From Streptomyces ambofaciens ATCC 23877 (GTDB taxonomy: Bacteria; Actinomycetota; Actinomycetes; Streptomycetales; Streptomycetaceae), in contig NZ_CP012382.1 of the NCBI RefSeq assembly GCF_001267885.1, forward strand, positions 6,869,001 to 6,933,000: a stretch of 64,000 bases of DNA, in the 5' to 3' direction. Within the stretch, counting starts at the first letter, position 1. Each line of letters begins with the position of its first letter. Below the pieces are notes generated by a model. It worked only from the letters and a program-made list of their open reading frames with translations. It did no database searches and was not told where the DNA came from. The position numbers and the translations under genes are program-made. Below, in pieces: positions 7,700 through 16,403 of the stretch.

Positions 7700-8878
7700 T
7701 CAGCGGGTCGCGGCGACCCGGAAGCGGATGCCCGCCGCGCGCAGGCGGCCGGTCAGGGCGTCCCCCATCGCCACGGCCGTCGTGACCTGCCCGGCCACCG
7801 GCGGCAGATCGTCGAGGGCGAGCGAGAGGGCCGCCTCGGCGAACATCTTCGCCGTCTCGTCGTACCCCGGGTCACCGCCCGTGACCTCGGTGTACACCTT
7901 CCGGCCACCGCCCTCGCCCACGAAACGGACCGAGAACCGGCTCTTCGCCCGCTTCTCGGCGCTGGGCCCGTCGCCCGGCTTGAGCCGGTCGGACAGCCAG
8001 CGCCGTGCCTGCGGCACCTGGGCCGCCACCGCCAGCGCGCCCACCGCCGCCACTCCGCCGACGGCGACGGGCAGGTGCCGGACGGCCGCGTAGTGGCGGT
8101 AGCGGAAGTCGGGTCCGTAGCGGTCCAGGGCCTTCGCGGACCGCCGCACGACCTGCGCGTCGATGGTCGGCAGCGGCAGCGCCCAGGCACCGACCTCCCC
8201 GGCGAAGCGCGGCGGGCCCGTCGGTGTCACCGCGCGGCGGCCCACCAGCCGCGGCTCGTGGCGCCGGCGTTCCCGCGCGGCGTCCCGCAACTGACGGCCG
8301 CGCGCCATCTGGCCCAGCGCGGAGGCGAACGTACCGCCCGAGAAGGCGGCGTCGACGCTGACAAAGCCGTCCACGGTCAGCGGCACCCCCTCCGGGAGCT
8401 GCCGCACGGTGAAGTGCACGCCGAGGTCGTGCGGTACGGAGTCGAAGCCGCAGGCGTGCACCAGCCGCGCGCCGGTCTCCCGGGCGCGTGCGTCGTGGCG
8501 CACGTACGTCAGGTCCACGAACTCGGGCTCACCGGTGAGGTCGAGGTAGTCCGCGCCGGTCTCCGCGCAGGCGGCCACCAGGGCGTCGCCGTACCGGACG
8601 TACGGACCCACCGTCGTGGCCACCACGCGGGCCCGCTCGGCGAGTGCGCGCAGCGAGGACGGGTCGTTCACGTCGGCGCGCAGCACGCCGACGTCCGCCG
8701 TGCCGGGCAGCCGCTCCCGCAGCCGCCGCAGCTTCTCCTCGCTGCGGCCGGCGATCGCCCAGCGCAGCCCCGCGGGCGCGTGCGCGGCGAGGTACTCCGC
8801 GGTGAGTTCACCGACGAATCCCGTCGCCCCGAAGAGCACGACGTCGTACGGCCGGTCGGCCTCGTTCAGCCTGCTCAT
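7700..8878 (-). CDS. Saccharopine dehydrogenase-like / trans-acting enoyl reductase-type oxidoreductase
   Basis: This 392-residue protein has an N-terminal NAD(P)-binding motif, VLFGATGFVGELTAEYL, and later segments (TVGPYVRYGDALVAACAETG, DYLDLTGEPEFVDL, HACGFDSVPHDLGV) typical of the family. That family includes mycobacterial trans-acting enoyl reductases for phthiocerol and phenolic lipids, as well as saccharopine reductase-like proteins. A hydrophobic helix (PVAVGGVAAVGALAVAA, near residue 275) suggests membrane association. Lysine metabolism is unlikely; a lipid reductase role is family-based inference. It is transcribed away from the beta-oxidation operon promoter. Confidence 0.82.
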   Translation of the reverse strand: MSRLNEADRPYDVVLFGATGFVGELTAEYLAAHAPAGLRWAIAGRSEEKLRRLRERLPGTADVGVLRADVNDPSSLRALAERARVVATTVGPYVRYGDALVAACAETGADYLDLTGEPEFVDLTYVRHDARARETGARLVHACGFDSVPHDLGVHFTVRQLPEGVPLTVDGFVSVDAAFSGGTFASALGQMARGRQLRDAARERRRHEPRLVGRRAVTPTGPPRFAGEVGAWALPLPTIDAQVVRRSAKALDRYGPDFRYRHYAAVRHLPVAVGGVAAVGALAVAAQVPQARRWLSDRLKPGDGPSAEKRAKSRFSVRFVGEGGGRKVYTEVTGGDPGYDETAKMFAEAALSLALDDLPPVAGQVTTAVAMGDALTGRLRAAGIRFRVAATR

Positions 8879-9013
8879 GACATCCCTTCGTCACCCGTCG
8901 GCGATCCCTGGACCCGCAGCACGCGCCGTCGCCGGTGGCCGAGGCTAGCGTGAGGACTGCCGACCCGGAGAGGGGCCCGGCCATAATTGGCTAAGCGCTT
9001 GCTCGCCCGGGTC

Positions 9014-9072
9014 TTGTGTCCGGTGGAACACGTTCCTAGCATCACTGGTGTTACAGCAACTGTGTCACATGA
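9014..9072 (+). promoter_or_regulatory. Putative promoter and operator of the beta-oxidation operon
   Basis: TTGTGT (9014-9019) and TAGCAT (9037-9042) are spaced by 17 bp. Just downstream is an imperfect inverted repeat of two 9-bp arms, GTGTTACAG (9048-9056) and CTGTGTCAC (9060-9068), three bases apart. It lies over the expected transcription start, where a repressor would block initiation. Similar half-sites occur between the MerR and permease genes at 14610-14690. Promoter assignment is by inspection only. Confidence 0.4.
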
Positions 9073-9083
9073 CTGGGGGCTCC

Positions 9084-10265
9084 ATGTCGGGAGCGAGGAC
9101 GGCGGGGCCGGAGCCGGGGCGAGAGCCCGGCGCGGGCCCGCTCGGCGGGGTGCGCGTGGTCGAGCTGGCCGGTATCGGCCCCGGGCCCTTCGCCGCCATG
9201 CTCCTGGCCGACCTGGGGGCCGACGTGGTCCGCGTCGACCGTCCGGGGGGTGCCGGCCTCGGGATCGATCCCGCCCGCGACGTCACCAACCGCAACAAGC
9301 GTTCGGTGATCGTCGACCTGAAGGCGGCGGACGGTCCGGCCCGGGTCCTCGACCTCGCCGAACGCGCCGACGTGCTGATCGAGGGCTACCGCCCCGGCGT
9401 CGCCGAACGGCTCGGCGTCGGTCCGGGCGACTGCCACGCGCGCAACCCGCGCCTGGTCTACGGCCGCATGACCGGCTGGGGCCAGGACGGCCCGCTCGCC
9501 GACCGCGCCGGACACGACATCGGGTACATCGCGCTCACCGGGACCCTCGGCATGATCGGCGCCCCGGACGAGCCCCCGGCCGTCCCGGCCAACCTCGTGG
9601 GCGACTACGCGGGCGGCTCCCTCTACCTGGTCGTCGGTGTCCTCGCCGCCCTGCACCACGCGCGCGCCGGCGGTGCCGGGCAGGTCGTCGACGCCGCCAT
9701 CGTCGACGGCGCGGCCCACCTCTCCTCGATGATCCACGGCATGCTCGCCGCCGGCGCCTGGCAGGACCGCAGGGGCACCAACCTCCTCGACGGCGGCTGC
9801 CCCTTCTACGGCACCTACGCGACCGCCGACGGCCGCCACATGGCGGTCGGCGCCCTGGAGCCCCGGTTCTACGCCGAGTTCATGGACCTGCTCGGCATCC
9901 CCGAGCGCGCACCCGCCCGCGACGACCCGGCCCGCTGGTCCGAGCTGCGCGAGGCCATCGCCGCCCGGTTCGCGACCCGTACCCGGGACGAGTGGACGGC
10001 CGTCTTCGCGGTCTCCGACGCCTGCGTGGCGCCCGTCCTGTCGCTGCGTGAGGCGCCGCACCACCCGCACCTGGCCGCCCGCGGCACCTTCACCGACCAC
10101 GGCGGCATCACCCAGCCCGCCCCCGCGCCCCGCTTCTCCGCGACCCCCACCGCCGTCCGCACCGGGCCCGCCCTGCCGGGCGCCGACGCCGAGGCCGTGG
10201 CCCGCGACTGGGGCCTGCCCCGAAGCCCGGACCCCGTCCCGACCCTCGCACCGAACCCTCAGTGA
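9084..10265 (+). CDS. Class III CoA-transferase, alpha-methylacyl-CoA racemase type
   Basis: About 393 residues. [18 protein letters not shown] and [16 protein letters not shown] open the family III CoA-transferase/racemase fold, and [15 protein letters not shown] follows. The pair [11 protein letters not shown] and [10 protein letters not shown] matches the catalytic His and Asp regions of bacterial alpha-methylacyl-CoA racemase, which epimerises 2-methyl-branched acyl-CoAs so that they can enter beta-oxidation. Branched acyl chains are abundant in Streptomyces, and this gene leads a thiolase and hydratase/dehydrogenase operon, which supports the role. The start is ATG 9084 (behind GGGGG) or ATG 9069. 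Confidence 0.85.
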   Translation: MSGARTAGPEPGREPGAGPLGGVRVVELAGIGPGPFAAMLLADLGADVVRVDRPGGAGLGIDPARDVTNRNKRSVIVDLKAADGPARVLDLAERADVLIEGYRPGVAERLGVGPGDCHARNPRLVYGRMTGWGQDGPLADRAGHDIGYIALTGTLGMIGAPDEPPAVPANLVGDYAGGSLYLVVGVLAALHHARAGGAGQVVDAAIVDGAAHLSSMIHGMLAAGAWQDRRGTNLLDGGCPFYGTYATADGRHMAVGALEPRFYAEFMDLLGIPERAPARDDPARWSELREAIAARFATRTRDEWTAVFAVSDACVAPVLSLREAPHHPHLAARGTFTDHGGITQPAPAPRFSATPTAVRTGPALPGADAEAVARDWGLPRSPDPVPTLAPNPQ

Positions 10266-10276
10266 AAGGCCTGCCA

Positions 10277-11491
10277 GTGACCACCGAAGCGTACGTGTAC
10301 GACGCGATCCGCACCCCGCGCGGACGCGGCAAGGCGAACGGCGCCCTGCACGGCACGAAGCCCGTCGACCTGGTCGTCGGCCTCATCCACGAGATCCGCG
10401 CCCGCTTCCCGGACCTGGACCCGGCCGCCGTCGACGACATCGTGCTCGGCGTCGTGGGACCCGTCGGCGACCAGGGCTCCGACATCGCCCGCATCGCCGC
10501 CATCGCCGCGGGACTGCCCGACACCGTGGCCGGCGTCCAGGAGAACCGCTTCTGCGCCTCGGGCCTGGAGGCCGTCAACCTGGCCGCCGCCAAGGTGCGC
10601 TCCGGCTGGGAGGACCTGGTCCTCGCCGGCGGCGTGGAGTCGATGTCCCGGGTGCCCATGGCCTCGGACGGGGGCGCCTGGTTCAACGACCCGATGACCA
10701 ACCTCGCCACCAACTTCGTGCCGCAGGGCATCGGCGCCGACCTCATCGCCACCATCGAGGGCTTCTCGCGCCGCGACGTCGACGAGTACGCGGCCCTCTC
10801 CCAGGAGCGCGCGGCGACCGCCTGGAAGGAGAACCGCTTCGAGCGGTCCGTCGTACCGGTGCGGGACCGCGCCGGCCTCACCGTCCTCGACCACGACGAA
10901 CACCTGCGCCCCGGCACCACCGCCGACTCCCTCGCCGGCCTCAAGCCGTCCTTCGCCGACATCGGCGAACTCGGCGGCTTCGACGCCGTGGCGCTGCAGA
11001 AGTACCACTGGGTCGAGAAGATCGACCACGTCCACCACGCGGGCAACTCCTCCGGCATCGTGGACGGCGCCTCCCTGGTCGCCATCGGCTCCAAGGAGGT
11101 CGGCGACCGCTACGGCCTCGCCCCGCGGGCCCGGATCGTCTCCGCCGCCGTGTCCGGCTCCGAGCCCACCATCATGCTCACCGGCCCCGCCCCCGCCACC
11201 CGCAAGGCGCTCGCCAAGGCCGGGCTGACCATCGACGACATCGACCTCGTCGAGATCAACGAGGCCTTCGCGGCCGTCGTCCTGCGCTTCGTGAAGGACA
11301 TGGGCCTGTCCCTGGACAAGGTCAACGTCAACGGCGGCGCCATCGCGCTCGGCCACCCCCTCGGCGCCACCGGCGCGATGATCCTCGGCACCCTCGTCGA
11401 CGAACTGGAGCGTCAGGACAAGCGCTACGGCCTCGCCACCCTCTGCGTGGGCGGCGGCATGGGCATCGCCACGATCGTCGAGCGCATCTGA
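10277..11491 (+). CDS. fadA: Acetyl-CoA acyltransferase (3-ketoacyl-CoA thiolase)
   Basis: This 404-residue thiolase catalyses the last, thiolytic step of beta-oxidation. The nucleophilic Cys is in [11 protein letters not shown]. Other signatures are [18 protein letters not shown], the His-containing [15 protein letters not shown] and the C-terminal LCVGGGMG with the acid/base Cys. The start is GTG 10277, preceded by GAAAGG at seven bases; the upstream in-frame GTG at 10262 lacks a good site. It begins 11 bp after the racemase-like gene and is followed 47 bp later by the multifunctional hydratase/dehydrogenase, giving a complete trio. Confidence 0.93.
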   Translation: MTTEAYVYDAIRTPRGRGKANGALHGTKPVDLVVGLIHEIRARFPDLDPAAVDDIVLGVVGPVGDQGSDIARIAAIAAGLPDTVAGVQENRFCASGLEAVNLAAAKVRSGWEDLVLAGGVESMSRVPMASDGGAWFNDPMTNLATNFVPQGIGADLIATIEGFSRRDVDEYAALSQERAATAWKENRFERSVVPVRDRAGLTVLDHDEHLRPGTTADSLAGLKPSFADIGELGGFDAVALQKYHWVEKIDHVHHAGNSSGIVDGASLVAIGSKEVGDRYGLAPRARIVSAAVSGSEPTIMLTGPAPATRKALAKAGLTIDDIDLVEINEAFAAVVLRFVKDMGLSLDKVNVNGGAIALGHPLGATGAMILGTLVDELERQDKRYGLATLCVGGGMGIATIVERI

Positions 11492-11538
11492 CTCCCAGCG
11501 GAACCGCGGCCACAAAGACCTCACTGGAGACCCCTGTC

Positions 11539-13737
11539 ATGACGACCGAGAGCACCACCATCCGCTGGGAACAGGACGACACCGGAGTCGTCACCCTCGT
11601 CCTCGACGACCCCGCCCAGTCCGCGAACACCATGAACCAGGCGTTCCGCGAGTCCCTGGCGGTGGTCACCGACCGCCTGGAGGCCGAGAAGGAGTCGATC
11701 CGCGGCGTCATCGTCACCTCCGCGAAGAAGACCTTCTTCGCCGGCGGCGACCTGCGCGACCTGATCCGCGTCACCCCGGAGACCGCCCAGGACCTCTTCG
11801 ACGGCGGCATGGCGATCAAGCGGAACCTGCGCCGCATCGAGACCCTCGGCAAGCCCGTCGTCGCCGCGATGAACGGCGCGGCCCTCGGCGGCGGCTACGA
11901 GATCGCCCTCGCCTGCCACCACCGCGTCGCCCTCGACGCGCCCGGCTCCAAGATCGGCTGTCCGGAGGTCACGCTCGGCCTGCTCCCCGGGGGCGGTGGC
12001 GTCGTCCGCACCGTCCGCATGCTCGGCATCACCGACGCGCTGCTCAAGGTGCTCCTCCAGGGCACCCAGTACAACCCGCGCCGCGCCCGGGAGAACGGCC
12101 TGGTCGACGAGGTCGCCGACAGCCGCGAGGACATGCTCGCCAGGGCCCGCGCCTTCATCGACGCCCACCCGGAGTCCGCCCAGCCCTGGGACCGGCCCGG
12201 CTACCGCATCCCCGGCGGCACGCCCTCCCACCCCAAGTTCGCGGCCAACCTGCCCGCCTTCCCCGCCAACCTGCGCAAGCAGACGGGCGGCGCCCCCTAT
12301 CCGGCACCGCGCAACATCATGGCCGCCGCCGTCGAGGGCTCCCAGGTCGACTTCGAGACCGCGCAGGTCATCGAGGCCCGCTACTTCGTCGAGCTGGCCG
12401 CCGGCCAGACCGCGAAGAACATGATCCAGGCGTTCTTCTTCGACCTGCAGGCCGTCAACTCGGGGGCCAACCGCCCCCAGGGCATCGAGCCCCGCAAGGT
12501 CACCAGGGTCGCCGTCCTCGGCGCCGGCATGATGGGCGCCGGCATCGCCTACTCGTGCGCCCGCGCGGGCATCGACGTGGTCCTCAAGGACGTCTCGCTG
12601 GAGTCGGCGCTCAGGGGCAAGGGCTACTCCGAGAAGCTGTGCGCCAAGGCCGTCGCCAAGGGCCGCACGACCCAGGAGAAGGCCGACGCGCTGCTCGCCC
12701 GGATCACGCCGACCGCCGAGGCCGCCGACCTCGCGGGCTGCGACGCGGTGATCGAGGCGGTCTTCGAGGACACCTCCCTCAAGCACAAGGTGTTCCAGGA
12801 GATCCAGGACGTCGTCGCCCCCGACGCGCTGCTCTGCTCCAACACCTCCACGCTCCCCATCACCGCGCTGGCCGAGGGCGTCGAGCGCCAGGCCGACTTC
12901 ATCGGACTGCACTTCTTCTCGCCGGTCGACAGGATGCCGCTCGTCGAGATCATCAAGGGCGAGCGCACCGGCGACGAGGCGCTGGCCCGCGCCTTCGACC
13001 TGGTCCGGCAGATCGCCAAGACGCCGATCGTCGTCAACGACTCGCGCGGCTTCTTCACCTCCCGGGTCATCGGCCACTTCATCAACGAGGGCGTGGCGAT
13101 GGTCGGTGAGGGCATCGAGCCCGCGTCGGTCGAGCAGGCGGCGGCCCAGGCGGGCTACCCGGCCAAGGTGCTCTCCCTGATGGACGAGCTGACGCTGACC
13201 CTCCCGCGGAGGATCCGCCAGGAGACGAAGCGGGCCGTGGAGGAGGCGGGCGGCACCTGGACCGCGCACCCCGCCGAGGCCGTCATCGACCGCATGGTGG
13301 ACGAGTTCGAGCGCCCCGGCCGCAGCGGCGGCGCCGGGTTCTACGAGTACGGCGAGGACGGCCGGCGGGCGGGCCTGTGGCCGGGCCTGCGCGAGCACTT
13401 CACCCAGCCGGGCCACGAGATCCCGTTCCGGGACATGCAGGAGCGCATGCTCTTCGCGGAGGCGCTCGACACGGTGCGGCTGCTGGAGGAGGGCGTGCTG
13501 ACCTCCGTCGCCGACGCCAACATCGGCTCGATCCTCGGCATCGGCTTCCCCGGCTGGACCGGCGGCGTCCTCCAGTACATCAACGGCTACGACGGCGGCG
13601 CCGGGGGCGCCACCGGCCTGCCCGGCTTCGTGGCCCGCGCGCGGGAGCTCGCCGACCGCTACGGCGAGCGCTTCACGCCGCCCGCGCTGCTGGTGGAGAA
13701 GGCGGACAAGGGGGAGGTCTTCACCGACGGCCGCTGA
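11539..13737 (+). CDS. fadB: Multifunctional enoyl-CoA hydratase / 3-hydroxyacyl-CoA dehydrogenase (FadB/FadJ type)
   Basis: This 732-residue fusion catalyses two consecutive steps of fatty-acid beta-oxidation. The hydratase domain (residues 1-300) has the oxyanion-hole motifs FAGGDLRDL and GAALGGGYEIALACH. The dehydrogenase domain begins near residue 325 with the NAD-binding GAGMMGAGIAYSCARAG, then SNTSTLPIT, GLHFFSPVDRMPLVEI and NDSRGFFTSRV. The C-terminal helical domain follows. Its length is typical. It is the last gene of the operon and would pass product to the thiolase. ATG 11539 follows an ACTGGAGA site. Confidence 0.95.
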   Translation: MTTESTTIRWEQDDTGVVTLVLDDPAQSANTMNQAFRESLAVVTDRLEAEKESIRGVIVTSAKKTFFAGGDLRDLIRVTPETAQDLFDGGMAIKRNLRRIETLGKPVVAAMNGAALGGGYEIALACHHRVALDAPGSKIGCPEVTLGLLPGGGGVVRTVRMLGITDALLKVLLQGTQYNPRRARENGLVDEVADSREDMLARARAFIDAHPESAQPWDRPGYRIPGGTPSHPKFAANLPAFPANLRKQTGGAPYPAPRNIMAAAVEGSQVDFETAQVIEARYFVELAAGQTAKNMIQAFFFDLQAVNSGANRPQGIEPRKVTRVAVLGAGMMGAGIAYSCARAGIDVVLKDVSLESALRGKGYSEKLCAKAVAKGRTTQEKADALLARITPTAEAADLAGCDAVIEAVFEDTSLKHKVFQEIQDVVAPDALLCSNTSTLPITALAEGVERQADFIGLHFFSPVDRMPLVEIIKGERTGDEALARAFDLVRQIAKTPIVVNDSRGFFTSRVIGHFINEGVAMVGEGIEPASVEQAAAQAGYPAKVLSLMDELTLTLPRRIRQETKRAVEEAGGTWTAHPAEAVIDRMVDEFERPGRSGGAGFYEYGEDGRRAGLWPGLREHFTQPGHEIPFRDMQERMLFAEALDTVRLLEEGVLTSVADANIGSILGIGFPGWTGGVLQYINGYDGGAGGATGLPGFVARARELADRYGERFTPPALLVEKADKGEVFTDGR

Positions 13738-13773
13738 GGGGCCACGTCCCGGGCCACGCCGAGCTCACCGTCC

Positions 13774-14595
13774 TCACCCGGCCCCGCCCGCGTCGCCCGG
13801 GCCCGCGTCGCCGTGGTTGGCGTCGCCCGGGCTCGCGTCGCCCGGGCTCGCGTCGCCCCGGCTCGCCTCGCCCTGGTTCGCCCGGCCCCCGTTCGCCTCG
13901 CCCCCGTCGAGCCACTCCCGCAGCTCCTGGCGGAGCGACCGCTGGAACGTGGTCAGCAGCGCCTGCACCACCAGCGGGTGCATGTGGGCCGACAGCGACC
14001 GCACGTCCCGCGCGTCGCGTTCGGCGACCGCGTCGCGCAGCAGCCGCGACAGGTCCCGCGCGGCGGCGCGGGAGTGTGCGAGCAGGGCGGTGCGGGCGGC
14101 GAGGACCGTCTCGGGGGAGAAGGGCACGTCGAGCAGTTCGACGCCCAGCCGCAGCAACCCGACGTCGACGCGGTAGCCGTCGCCGTCGGGCGCGGCGACG
14201 TCCATCGCCACGAGCCGGCCCACCTCCTCGTCGGTCAGCGGCCGGCCCGCCCGCCGGCCCAGCTCCTCACGCGTGACGCTCTCCACCGCCTCCGGCGCCC
14301 AGGAGGCCACCACGGCGCGGTGCAGCGCCAGGTCGTGGGGGCTCAGATCCGGCGGCAGCCGCCCCAGGTACCGCTCGATCGCGGCCAGTGTCATGCCCTG
14401 GTGCTGCAACTCCTCGATCAGCGCCAGCCGGGCGAGATGCTCCCCGCCGTAGCGCCCCACCCGGCGCGGGCCGATCGCGGGGGGCGGCAGCAGCCCCCGG
14501 GTGCCGTAGAAGCGGACCGTGCGCACCGTGACGCCGGCCCGCGCCGCCAGCTCGTCGATCGTGAGCGCGGGCTCCTCGGTGTCGGTCGTCGTCAT
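13774..14595 (-). CDS. MerR-family transcriptional regulator with a repetitive C-terminus
   Basis: This 273-residue protein has an N-terminal MerR winged helix-turn-helix: LTIDELAARAGVTVRTVRFYGTRGL spans residues 10-34 in substance, and YGGEHLARLALIEELQHQG follows. The middle is a helical sensor domain without Cys clusters, arguing against a metal sensor. The last 35 residues are five-residue repeats of the form GDASP, GDANH and GDAGP, encoded by 15-bp DNA repeats. A -10-like GATACT lies only about eight bases before ATG 14595, so the mRNA may be leaderless. It is convergent with the beta-oxidation operon and divergent from the permease, and shares half-sites with both. Confidence 0.85.
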   Translation of the reverse strand: MTTTDTEEPALTIDELAARAGVTVRTVRFYGTRGLLPPPAIGPRRVGRYGGEHLARLALIEELQHQGMTLAAIERYLGRLPPDLSPHDLALHRAVVASWAPEAVESVTREELGRRAGRPLTDEEVGRLVAMDVAAPDGDGYRVDVGLLRLGVELLDVPFSPETVLAARTALLAHSRAAARDLSRLLRDAVAERDARDVRSLSAHMHPLVVQALLTTFQRSLRQELREWLDGGEANGGRANQGEASRGDASPGDASPGDANHGDAGPGDAGGAG

Positions 14596-14602
14596 GTGCA
14601 GC

Positions 14603-14694
14603 AGTATCGCTGTCTCACCAATGCTGTGACACCTCTTGTGCATCAGGTGGAGACGGCAGACCGATCCTGTGAGAAGTCACGCTGTGTGACATGA
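14603..14694. promoter_or_regulatory. Putative MerR promoter and shared GTGWNACAG half-sites
   Basis: Between the divergent MerR and permease genes, the plus strand shows CTGTCTCAC (14610-14618), CTGTGACAC (14624-14632) and CTGTGTGAC (14682-14690). The complements of the first two are direct repeats that lie just upstream of the GATACT -10-like element (minus strand, 14608-14603). A 13-bp match, CTGTGTSACATGA, occurs both at 14682-14694 and at 9060-9072. These are plausible binding sites of the adjacent regulator. Confidence 0.4.
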
Positions 14695-14827
14695 GCCACC
14701 GCATGTCGACGCAGAGTCGTGGGAAGGTGCTGCCTTGGTCTGTGCCGCGAAGGGTGGTGCGGGCCTCGTCACTGTACGGACGACCTGGGCGTATCCCGCC
14801 CGGGCGCACCAGAGAGTGGAACCACCC

Positions 14828-16297
14828 GTGAGCAAGGACGCCGTCGACACGGCACAGGTCGCCGCCCACCCCCAGGCGACCGGGACCATCCCCGCGGACG
14901 CGGGCGACGCCGGTTACAGCAAGGGCCTCAAGGCCCGCCACGTCAACATGATCGCCATCGGTGGCGCGATCGGCACGGGGCTCTTCCTCGGCGCCGGCGG
15001 GCGGCTGCGCGACGCGGGCCCGGCGCTCGCGATCGCCTACCTCGTCTGCGGCGTCTTCGCCTTCTTCGTCGTCAGGGCCCTCGGTGAGCTCGTGCTCTAC
15101 CGGCCCTCCTCCGGGTCCTTCGTGTCATACGCGCGCGAGTTCCTCGGCGAGAAGGGCGCCTACGTCGCCGGCTGGATGTACTTCCTGAACTGGTCGACGA
15201 CCGGCATCGCCGACATCACGGCGATCGCCCTGTACACGCACTACTGGAGTATGTTCACGAGCATTCCGCAATGGGTGCTCGCGCTGATCGCCCTCGCCGT
15301 GGTGCTGGCGGTCAACCTCATCTCGGTGAAGATCTTCGGCGAGATGGAGTTCTGGTTCGCGATCGTCAAGGTCGCCACCCTCGTCGGCTTCATGCTGATC
15401 GGCATCTTCCTGCTGGCCACCCAGCACGAGGTGGGCGGCCACACCCCGGGCGTGAGCATGATCACCGACCACGGCGGCGTCCTCCCGCACGGGGTGATGC
15501 CCGTCGTCCTGGTCATGCAGGGCGTGATCTTCGCGTACGCGGCCCTGGAACTGGTCGGCGTCGCCGCCGGCGAGACCGCCGAGCCGGAGAAGGTCGTCCC
15601 GCGCGCGGTGAACTCGATCATGTGGCGCGTCGCCCTGTTCTACGTCGGCTCGGTCGTGCTGCTGGCCCTGCTGCTGCCGAGCTCGCTCTACTCGGGCGAC
15701 CAGAGCCCCTTCGTCACCGTCCTGTCGAAGATCGGCGTCCCGGCGGCCGGCGACGTGATGAACCTCGTGGTCCTCACGGCGGCCATGTCGTCCCTCAACT
15801 CCGGCCTGTACTCCACCGGCCGCATCCTGCGTTCCATGGCGATGGCGGGCTCCGCGCCGAAGTTCACCGGCGTGATGAGCCGCACCCAGGTCCCCTACGG
15901 CGGCATCCTGCTGACCTGCGCGGTCTGCGTGCTCGGCGTCGGCCTCAACTTCCTGGTCCCGAGCAAGGCCTTCGAGATCGTGCTGAACGTCGCCTCCCTG
16001 GGCATCATCAGCACCTGGGTGATCATCATGATCTGTCACCTGGTCTTCGTGCGCCGGGCGCGCGAGGGCCTGGTCACCCGGCCGCACTTCCGTCTGCCGG
16101 GCAGCCCGGTCACGGAGATCGTCACGATCGTCTTCCTGCTGTCCGTCCTCGTCCTGATGTGGAACGACCCCGAGGTCGGCCGCAAGACCCTGTACCTGGT
16201 CCCCGTGATCGCGGTGATGCTGGTGGCGGGCTGGTTCGGCGTACGGCGCCGGGTGGCGGCCAACGCCGAACAGGAGCTGTCCGGCCTGACGAAGTAG
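14828..16297 (+). CDS. APC-superfamily amino-acid permease (AnsP/GabP-like)
   Basis: This 489-residue permease is a proton-coupled amino-acid importer with about 12 transmembrane helices. The first helix carries NMIAIGGAIGTGLFLGAGG, the signature of the amino-acid transporter family, and helix 3 contains GWMYFLNWSTTGIADITAI. PSSGSFVSYAREFLG and GVAAGETAEPEKVVPRAVN are also typical. The sequence most resembles L-asparagine permease AnsP, but substrate is uncertain. GTG 14828 is chosen because MSKDAVDT begins the hydrophilic N-terminus; a longer reading adds no family similarity. A hairpin just after the stop probably ends the transcript. Confidence 0.9.
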   Translation: MSKDAVDTAQVAAHPQATGTIPADAGDAGYSKGLKARHVNMIAIGGAIGTGLFLGAGGRLRDAGPALAIAYLVCGVFAFFVVRALGELVLYRPSSGSFVSYAREFLGEKGAYVAGWMYFLNWSTTGIADITAIALYTHYWSMFTSIPQWVLALIALAVVLAVNLISVKIFGEMEFWFAIVKVATLVGFMLIGIFLLATQHEVGGHTPGVSMITDHGGVLPHGVMPVVLVMQGVIFAYAALELVGVAAGETAEPEKVVPRAVNSIMWRVALFYVGSVVLLALLLPSSLYSGDQSPFVTVLSKIGVPAAGDVMNLVVLTAAMSSLNSGLYSTGRILRSMAMAGSAPKFTGVMSRTQVPYGGILLTCAVCVLGVGLNFLVPSKAFEIVLNVASLGIISTWVIIMICHLVFVRRAREGLVTRPHFRLPGSPVTEIVTIVFLLSVLVLMWNDPEVGRKTLYLVPVIAVMLVAGWFGVRRRVAANAEQELSGLTK

Positions 16298-16313
16298 CGG
16301 GCCAGGAGCATCG

Positions 16314-16340
16314 GGGGCGCCTCGCGGGCCGGGGCGCCCC
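16314..16340 (+). terminator. Hairpin after the permease gene
   Basis: GGGGCGCC (16314-16321) and GGCGCCCC (16333-16340) form an 8-bp perfect GC stem 17 bp after the permease stop. There is no clear T-tract, as is common for Streptomyces terminators. Confidence 0.5.
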
Positions 16341-16403
16341 GGCCGTCAGGAGTCGCGGAACGCCCTCTTCTGCACGGGAGTTGACCGATGTACCGTCCCG
16401 CGC

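Noticed and set aside
10048..11538. Long open frame upstream of the hydratase/dehydrogenase in the same frame
   Set aside because: It overlaps the CoA-transferase and thiolase genes in another frame and translates to Arg/Pro-rich sequence without homology.
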